From contig JAEEOK010000094.1 of the NCBI GenBank assembly GCA_016284235.1, positions 1 to 42,719 of the forward strand: a stretch of 42,719 nucleotides of DNA. Reading direction: 5' to 3'. The stretch comes from Succinivibrionaceae bacterium (GTDB lineage: Bacteria > Pseudomonadota > Gammaproteobacteria > Enterobacterales > Succinivibrionaceae). This document shows positions 34,040 to 40,066 of the stretch, one piece after another (the first letter of the stretch is position 1; every line of letters begins with the position of its first letter). The notes beneath the pieces were generated by a model, which worked only from the letters and a program-made list of their open reading frames with translations, had not been told where the DNA came from and did not search any database. The position numbers and the translations under genes are program-made.

Positions 34040-36724
34040 TTAATTAAATTTAAATAAATTAACATTTTTCGCCGCCTTTAGTACATGACCGTCCTGATCA
34101 AGAACAGTTGATGCGGCTCCGCTGAATGAAATATCAAATTTATTTTCTGACAGAGTAACCTTTGCCTTATTTGATTTTTCAGCCAGAACTATCTTGTCGT
34201 TAGTTAGATTTATTTTAAATTTTTTGGATTCTAACTCTATGTTAACATCCTGTTTGTTTCCCAACGTTACGCAGCTGTCACCGACCTTCAGCACTATTGC
34301 TCCTTCAGCTCCCGTGTATATGTGATCTTCAGCTATTTCAATCCCCGATTCCATTTGAAGAACAGTTGAGTTCAGGTTAATTTTATTTTTGGCAAAGGAA
34401 TAAAATGTTCCCTGATCGTCTTTATTGGCATCAAACATAAGCTGAGGAGTGTTCTTAAATGCGAACTTCAAGCCAATCAGTCCGGCTCCGACTCCTCCCA
34501 GAATCGCTTCAGGGACGCTTACAGCACCGCTGCTCAGAATTTGAACCATATTGTTGTAGCTGTTATCACTTTTTATAAGTTCGTTTATATCATCGGTGTT
34601 TACTGCGGGGAGCTGATAAAATTCAATCAGGTCAGTTGTGTCGTTGTATCTGAATCTAAAAAAGTCAAATACCATGCTGTAGCTGTCGATTCCTACATCA
34701 CTGTAGGATGATTTTGAAGCATAAATAGAAAAATTTGTGGTGAACAGGTTCTTTAGATTGGAGCCCACCATAATGTTGGGTTCGATTTTTTCATCTGCTT
34801 TGCTGGAGAACTTCATTCTGTTGTAGGAACTTACGCTTTTGTGTGAATCATCTTTGTCGATAATCAGATGAAAACAGTACTTTGAAGAGTATTTAAGCAA
34901 AGTCAGTGTGATATTAAGCGTGTATCCGGCGGGATCGACAACAACTTCTGATCCTGTTACATCGACGATACGGGCACATTTGATTTTGTCCTCAACTGTT
35001 TGTTCGTCGCTTCCTTCAAAATTTATTTTGTAGGCTTTAAGATTATCCTTCTGCAGTTTTTCTTTTTCGGTATCGAAACATGTCAAAACCGCTTTCAGGT
35101 CGGAGTTGTCACTGCTGCCTGTTAGTTGAGTGTACCAGCTGTCAGTGGTGTCAGTTATTTTAGTGCCTTTTTTGCTTAACCAATAGAAAAGTTCATCAAT
35201 TTCTAATGCTGCGAATCCTTCGTTTGATGAACTGTTGGAGCTTGATGAGCCGTCGGTGCCTGATGAGTCATTGGAGTTTGAAGAACCATCGGTACCTGAT
35301 GAGTCATTGGAGTTTGAAGAGCCGTCGGTGCCTGATGAGTCATTGGAGTTTGAAGAACCATCGGTACCTGATGAGTCATTGGAGTTTGAAGAGCCGTCGG
35401 TGCCTGATGAGTCATTGGAGTTTGAAGAACCATCGGTGCTTGATGAGCCGTCGGTGTTTGATGAATTTCCGCTTTTTATAATGGCGTAATCAGAACCGAT
35501 CGCTGTGACGCTGCGTTCGTAAGGTGAAAAATTGTCGGTTGACGCTGAACTTTTGATCGTGTTTGTGACGACGTTGCTTATAGAACCGTCACTAACGGTT
35601 GAGTATGAGATGTCTGCGGTGGATTGTTCACTGTCAGAACTGAAATAACAGCAACTGGCGTTTGAAAATAACGGGGATTGGAGAGCAAGAGTTTTTGCAT
35701 CTTCGGTTGTACTGTAAATTCTGAATATAAAAGTGTAGTTCAGAGTATCTTCGCTGTTGCTGGTGTTTTTTAATGTGATCTTGTTTGTGGTCACGTAGTC
35801 ACCGGTAGCTGACGAGGAAAAACTGCTGCCGTTGATGATGGTGTAGCTGAAAATCTCTGCAGAATCTGATTTATAGGTTTTTCCATCTTTCGTCAGTTGT
35901 ACTTCAGCCTCCCATGAATATTTTTTTCCGATGACATTATCATCTTCATGTGAGTCATTTTTGTATATCGTGCATATTGTCAGTTTTACACTGCTAAATT
36001 CAAGTTGTATGGTGTCATTGCCAATGGTGACAGAACACGAATCTATCGTTGCATCATCGTAAGTGGAATATACGGTTTTATTATCTGTATTATCGCCGGT
36101 TGTTGCGTCTTCTGACTGATCCTCTGTTTTTGTGTCACCTGCAGCCAAGTTTAAAAAACTTGGAAGAGAGAATACAAAAGGAGAAATGGCGGTTGCCACA
36201 AAAGGTATAACAATAGGCTTTATAGGTCCGATATCGTTTATTTCCATTCCGTAGTAGCCGTTAAAGATCATTGAATCCTTTATCTGACTGTAGCTGTTAA
36301 GGGTTAAATCCGTTGCATCTTCATTTGTATCGCTGTTTATTGTATTGTTTCCATCCTGTGCATCATCAGGAAGTGCTGCATTGAAATTTCCAAAATGGTT
36401 TGAAATTTCCATAAGCTGCTGAGAACCAGCCAGATCATCTTCATCTTCTACATCCAGCTGATTCTGTACGGGGGCTAGCGGATATGAAACGACAGGAAAC
36501 GGTTTAAATGAACTTATGTCGCATGATATGGAGGGCAGCAGATTGATGACGTTGTATACGCCGGCCCAAAAAGCAAGGTCAAAATTGATTCTTATATTTG
36601 TAGATACAGTGCTTCCTACTGTTGTGCTGTAGGATGTGCCTGCTTCCGTTTGAGCATTCAACAGATTAAATGAGAAGGAATCTTTTACAGTTGTATTTAT
36701 CTCTACGTTTGGTGCATATTCCAT
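34040..36724 (-). CDS. Large uncharacterised protein in T6SS module (894 aa)
   Basis: Not recognised. The N-terminal 200 residues contain SFSFNLLNAQTEAG and proline-rich hydrophobic segments (PIKPIVIPFVATAISPFVF). Residues of about 420-495 are a Ser/Gly/Asn/Asp linker of 12-residue repeats. After the linker comes a globular-looking region, a hydrophobic glycine-rich stretch (AILGGVGAGLIGLKFAF, about 750) and a C-terminus of short alternating strands (KFKINLTNDKIVLAEKSNK) like the VgrG tail. A good ribosome site (GGAGGA) precedes the ATG. The gene follows the DUF4150 gene by about 25 bases, the usual position for cargo. No toxin catalytic motif is visible. Confidence 0.72.
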   Translation of the reverse strand: MEYAPNVEINTTVKDSFSFNLLNAQTEAGTSYSTTVGSTVSTNIRINFDLAFWAGVYNVINLLPSISCDISSFKPFPVVSYPLAPVQNQLDVEDEDDLAGSQQLMEISNHFGNFNAALPDDAQDGNNTINSDTNEDATDLTLNSYSQIKDSMIFNGYYGMEINDIGPIKPIVIPFVATAISPFVFSLPSFLNLAAGDTKTEDQSEDATTGDNTDNKTVYSTYDDATIDSCSVTIGNDTIQLEFSSVKLTICTIYKNDSHEDDNVIGKKYSWEAEVQLTKDGKTYKSDSAEIFSYTIINGSSFSSSATGDYVTTNKITLKNTSNSEDTLNYTFIFRIYSTTEDAKTLALQSPLFSNASCCYFSSDSEQSTADISYSTVSDGSISNVVTNTIKSSASTDNFSPYERSVTAIGSDYAIIKSGNSSNTDGSSSTDGSSNSNDSSGTDGSSNSNDSSGTDGSSNSNDSSGTDGSSNSNDSSGTDGSSNSNDSSGTDGSSSSNSSSNEGFAALEIDELFYWLSKKGTKITDTTDSWYTQLTGSSDNSDLKAVLTCFDTEKEKLQKDNLKAYKINFEGSDEQTVEDKIKCARIVDVTGSEVVVDPAGYTLNITLTLLKYSSKYCFHLIIDKDDSHKSVSSYNRMKFSSKADEKIEPNIMVGSNLKNLFTTNFSIYASKSSYSDVGIDSYSMVFDFFRFRYNDTTDLIEFYQLPAVNTDDINELIKSDNSYNNMVQILSSGAVSVPEAILGGVGAGLIGLKFAFKNTPQLMFDANKDDQGTFYSFAKNKINLNSTVLQMESGIEIAEDHIYTGAEGAIVLKVGDSCVTLGNKQDVNIELESKKFKINLTNDKIVLAEKSNKAKVTLSENKFDISFSGAASTVLDQDGHVLKAAKNVNLFKFN
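35244..35459 (-). repeat. 36-bp tandem repeat with 72-bp higher-order pattern
   Basis: Six units of 36 bp encode repeats of DGSSNSNDSSGT. The units alternate between two DNA versions, one with GAGCCGTCGGTGCC and one with GAACCATCGGTACC, giving A-B-A-B-A-B' with the last unit diverged. The differences are nearly all silent, so expansion happened in 72-bp steps. The length is always a multiple of three, so changes keep the frame. Confidence 0.92.
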
Positions 36725-36748
36725 GATCCGATCCTCCCGTGCTATAAA

Positions 36749-37159
36749 CTAATTCACATTAAGGAATGTCTGCGACGGAACTGTCACTGTTCCCATTGCG
36801 TTTGGTGTACTTGGACCGTTGTGGCCCGTCTGGCATGTCATAAAGACTGCAGGTTTGCCATTGAAGGAAACCTTCTGGCTTGAAGACTTGAATGTGCATT
36901 TGCCCATAACAGAGTTTGACACCACGCCGCCGTTGACGCCTGCATTGTCGCCGTTTGTGACTGGAATTTCGCTTTTTGCGTTAAGTACAGGCATTCCCAG
37001 TACTGTTATTTTTTTGTCTGTTGTATTCGGTGATACTGTATTGAGCATCGCTATGTTAGGATACGGTACCGGCACCGGACCGCCCGGCGTCGGGGTTTTG
37101 CATGTATCTGTCGGTCCTGATGTCATGGCGATTCCGTTCATTGAAGTACAGGCAAACAT
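36749..37159 (-). CDS. DUF4150 PAAR-like T6SS spike protein
   Basis: The product of about 136 residues caps the VgrG trimer and can carry cargo. It matches DUF4150 (PAAR-like): PTPGGPVPVPYPNIAML, ITVLGMPVLNAKSEIP, NGDNAGVNGGVVSNSVMGKC and a C-terminal KVSFNGKPAVFMTCQTGHN. Possible metal ligands (Cys, His) lie in the final motif. I chose the ATG at 37159 with the strong GGGGGA upstream. The frame extends to 37195, where it would overlap the pentapeptide gene. There is no fused effector domain, so cargo would have to bind non-covalently, perhaps the 894-residue neighbour. Confidence 0.88.
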   Translation of the reverse strand: MFACTSMNGIAMTSGPTDTCKTPTPGGPVPVPYPNIAMLNTVSPNTTDKKITVLGMPVLNAKSEIPVTNGDNAGVNGGVVSNSVMGKCTFKSSSQKVSFNGKPAVFMTCQTGHNGPSTPNAMGTVTVPSQTFLNVN

Positions 37160-37172
37160 ATTCAATCCCCCT

Positions 37173-38387
37173 TCAGTAGAAATGCTCAGCTTCATAAAGC
37201 TGTGGATCTGTTCGGCGTATATAGGTCATATCGCAGTCAAACATTGTACTGTCAGTGTTTTTTATATCGTGGATATTAACCAGTTTCATTGAGCAGTCGA
37301 TAAATTTTGAATTGTCCAATCTGGCATAGTTCATTGAAGCAAAGTCAAGAATGCAGTGATTAAAGCAGCTGCAGGAAAATTCTATGTTATCGGCAAACAT
37401 CTGTGATGCCAGGCAGTCTGATATATTTACATTTTTCATCTGGCTGCCGTCAAATTTTGTATTGGACAGATTGCAGTGCTCGAAGGAACAGTTTTCTATC
37501 GTGCACAGGCTCAACCATGCACAGCTTAAATCCTGTTTTTCAAATTTTATGCCCTGGAAAGAACTTTCAGTGAATACGGTTCGGTTAAGTACAACATTTT
37601 GAGGATTGATGCCGCTGATTAAGGTTTGATTCATGTTTGCGCATGTCAAATCGCAGTTGTCTATGCAGTTGAGATTATCCTTGCTTATCTGCAGACCTGT
37701 AATCATGGCAGATTTCATGGATGAACCGGAGAAATTCAGATTTTCAGTTTCCTTAAATTCCTCAAATATCGTCAGATCCAGTTTTGAGTTTCTGAAATCG
37801 GTGTTTTTGAAACTGCATTTGTAAAACTCCGATTTTGTCTTATTGGCAAAGGCGCTGAATTTGCACTCCTCAAAGGTTGTTGTTGAAAACTGGCAGTATT
37901 CTGCGTCGGTATGCGACAAATCGGTATTGGAGAATTCGCAGTCATAGATCTGCAGGTGTTTCAACTTGTGCCGTGAGGAACTGTTTCCGTACAGCAGACT
38001 ATCGGTTATCTTACTGTTCTGAATGGTAACGATAGAGAGTTCGCCGGGCAGAACTACATGATCAAATACGCATTGGTTAAAAAAGGTATCTGTAAGATCC
38101 CACTGACTCATATCCAGATTGCAGAACAGGCAGTTGTTGAAAAATTTCCCAGAAAAATCTGACGGCTTATCCCAAAGTCTGACTTTTCCGGACATAATTA
38201 CCGGCAGAAGTTTGCTTACCTGTTCACAATACTCCGGAGGCAGTTCAGATGTTGCTTGAGAGGCATCCGCCGGGAGAGAATCTTTCAGTAGCTGTATCGC
38301 TTCAGGTGGAATGATTTCTTCGTCTGTGAATTTAACGTTGCTGATGTTCTTCTTTTTTAATATCTGTTGGCGTAATTGCTCTATCAT
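37173..38387 (-). CDS. Pentapeptide-repeat protein of T6SS module
   Basis: The 404-residue protein has a short helical N-terminus (about 1-85) followed by roughly 300 residues of degenerate pentapeptide repeats. The repeats are unusually rich in Cys and Phe (for example FNNCLFCNLDMSQWDLTDTF and YCQFSTTTFEECKFSAF) and would fold as a right-handed quadrilateral beta-helix. There is no signal peptide. Pentapeptide proteins are common beside DUF2169 genes in T6SS modules, where an adaptor or scaffold role is suspected. Its repeats resemble those at the C-terminus of the larger protein upstream, which suggests duplication. It lies between vgrG and the DUF4150 gene. Confidence 0.82.
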   Translation of the reverse strand: MIEQLRQQILKKKNISNVKFTDEEIIPPEAIQLLKDSLPADASQATSELPPEYCEQVSKLLPVIMSGKVRLWDKPSDFSGKFFNNCLFCNLDMSQWDLTDTFFNQCVFDHVVLPGELSIVTIQNSKITDSLLYGNSSSRHKLKHLQIYDCEFSNTDLSHTDAEYCQFSTTTFEECKFSAFANKTKSEFYKCSFKNTDFRNSKLDLTIFEEFKETENLNFSGSSMKSAMITGLQISKDNLNCIDNCDLTCANMNQTLISGINPQNVVLNRTVFTESSFQGIKFEKQDLSCAWLSLCTIENCSFEHCNLSNTKFDGSQMKNVNISDCLASQMFADNIEFSCSCFNHCILDFASMNYARLDNSKFIDCSMKLVNIHDIKNTDSTMFDCDMTYIRRTDPQLYEAEHFY

Positions 38388-38406
38388 TTGCGTATTCCCG
38401 TGTAAT

Positions 38407-40056
38407 TTACATGTTCAGTAGATCATCGCTACTAGGTCCTCTTGAGCTATAGCCGTAGGAATTCTTCATAAGAATTGACTCGCCGCCTTGGGATGTCGCG
38501 TCGTTCATGGCGAAAATATTTCCTCCCGGTGTTCTGATAATGTTGTTCATTATGCGCTTGTTGGTGACGATACTTCCTGAGCCGTCCTGCAGTGTGCCCA
38601 TGATGTAAGGATGATTTATGTCCCCCTCTATGAAGCCTATGAGCACCTGCGTATCCTTTAGAAGAGGAAAGTGCATGCCAATGGTGTTCACGTTTCCTCC
38701 GTAAGGAGTCATAAGTTTGATCCAGCATGATGAATTGCCTGAAAGACGTGTATCCTTGTCAAAAGGAAACTTGATCCTGTATCTGCCGAGTTCGTCCATA
38801 TACGGACTGAAAGTGCTGCTGTCAGGACCCTCAACTATTGCTGGAATGCATCCGTATATTTTTGGAACATGGGTTGAGATGGCGTGTCTGTACTGCACAT
38901 CCGACGGAATTGCGGTAATTCTGCTGTGGTAGCCTGTATCGATTTCTCCTGTCCTGTTCTCTTTGTTCAGAGACAGTCCGGATACCATGTATACCGGCTG
39001 CTGTCCGCTGTGATGTATTCCGGTAATAAGGTAAGAATCTCTTGATACTGCTGAAATGTCAGAAATAGTGACAATTGTTCCTGCAGAACAGGCAGGACAG
39101 TAACCGTCAGCACTTAGCGTGACAGCCTTTGTTATTTCTATCTCCTTGTCCAGCTGGGTGACGTTTTGTATTTCATCACCGGTGATTGCTGAACGGTAAC
39201 GTATGGCCGAACCGGTATTTGTTTCTGCAAGAGCTGCAGTTTCTGCTGAACTGAAGTCTATCTGCTCTTCGTCATGAGGATAAAGTTTATTGATTCTGGT
39301 TGTATCCATATCATAACTGTCACCGGCTGCAGACTTGCATACCTGCTTAAATGTCACATTTAGCGAGGTCAGTGCCGTGGCGTCGTTCAGACCTGAGTGG
39401 TAGCAACTCAAAGCAGGTGCCACTGACGTCTTTTCGTGGCTTTTCTGGTCGCTTAGAACCATAGTTTCCGCTGAAGGCAGCGTTACTCCATCACTTTCCT
39501 TTCCTGCGCTTAAGGTGAAGTAGTAGTATATTCCGCATTCCTCCATGAGACGGTTTATGAAATCCCAGGATGATTCGTTGTAGCGACAAATTATTTCCCG
39601 TTTTGGATAACTGTCCCGGCTGAGGTTACTCATGTCAACAGAAATATCGCCTGCCGCTGATGTTTCCTTCGATATGACATCGCCTATGACTTCAGGAATG
39701 CTCATGTCAAGATAGACGGCTGAACTTATATTTCTTTTAAGAATGCTGATCTTGGGTTCAAGTGTCAGTCTGAAATAAAGCCTGTCGTTTTTGCTGCCCA
39801 CATATTCAAGCTCTGTTATTACTCCGGTAATGTTTTTTACATATCCGCGGTAGTTGAGATCCAGCTCTACCCTTTTTCTGAGCAGTGAATTTACAAGATC
39901 GGATGCCGAAGGTGCGTTTTCTGCACCGACAAGGATATTGAACCGGTACATTTGTGAAATGTATTCTTCCCCGTCCATTTCCAGGACATAAAAAAGAATA
40001 CCTTCGGGATCATCAGTGACTCTGGGGTAAAAGTTGAATTCCATGATATTTGACAT
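38407..40056 (-). CDS. vgrG: T6SS spike protein VgrG (TssI)
   Basis: VgrG trimers form the puncturing tip of the type VI secretion tube. The 549-residue protein has the gp27-like domains (FYVLEMDGEEYISQMYRFNI, ICRYNESSWDFINRLMEECG, YYYF). Next comes the gp5 OB-fold region (VPKIYGCIPAIVEGP, DELGRYRIKFPFD, CWIKLMTPYGG, DTQVLIGFIEGDINHPYIMG) and then TPGGNIFAMND. It ends soon after, without the long gp5 beta-helix needle or an effector extension. GAGGTGA five bases before the ATG is a strong ribosome site. The adaptor gene lies 10 bases upstream and a pentapeptide gene 19 bases downstream. Confidence 0.93.
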   Translation of the reverse strand: MSNIMEFNFYPRVTDDPEGILFYVLEMDGEEYISQMYRFNILVGAENAPSASDLVNSLLRKRVELDLNYRGYVKNITGVITELEYVGSKNDRLYFRLTLEPKISILKRNISSAVYLDMSIPEVIGDVISKETSAAGDISVDMSNLSRDSYPKREIICRYNESSWDFINRLMEECGIYYYFTLSAGKESDGVTLPSAETMVLSDQKSHEKTSVAPALSCYHSGLNDATALTSLNVTFKQVCKSAAGDSYDMDTTRINKLYPHDEEQIDFSSAETAALAETNTGSAIRYRSAITGDEIQNVTQLDKEIEITKAVTLSADGYCPACSAGTIVTISDISAVSRDSYLITGIHHSGQQPVYMVSGLSLNKENRTGEIDTGYHSRITAIPSDVQYRHAISTHVPKIYGCIPAIVEGPDSSTFSPYMDELGRYRIKFPFDKDTRLSGNSSCWIKLMTPYGGNVNTIGMHFPLLKDTQVLIGFIEGDINHPYIMGTLQDGSGSIVTNKRIMNNIIRTPGGNIFAMNDATSQGGESILMKNSYGYSSRGPSSDDLLNM

Positions 40057-40066
40057 AAATCACCTC

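Noticed and set aside
35239-35460. CRISPR array
   Set aside because: The repeats are contiguous coding units without unique spacers and no cas genes are present.
35206-35489. Repetitive plus-strand frames opposite the 36-bp repeat (MSHWSLKS- and DESLEFEE-type)
   Set aside because: They arise because the repeat unit is a multiple of three and lacks stops in several frames. No ribosome sites are present, and the minus-strand gene explains the region.
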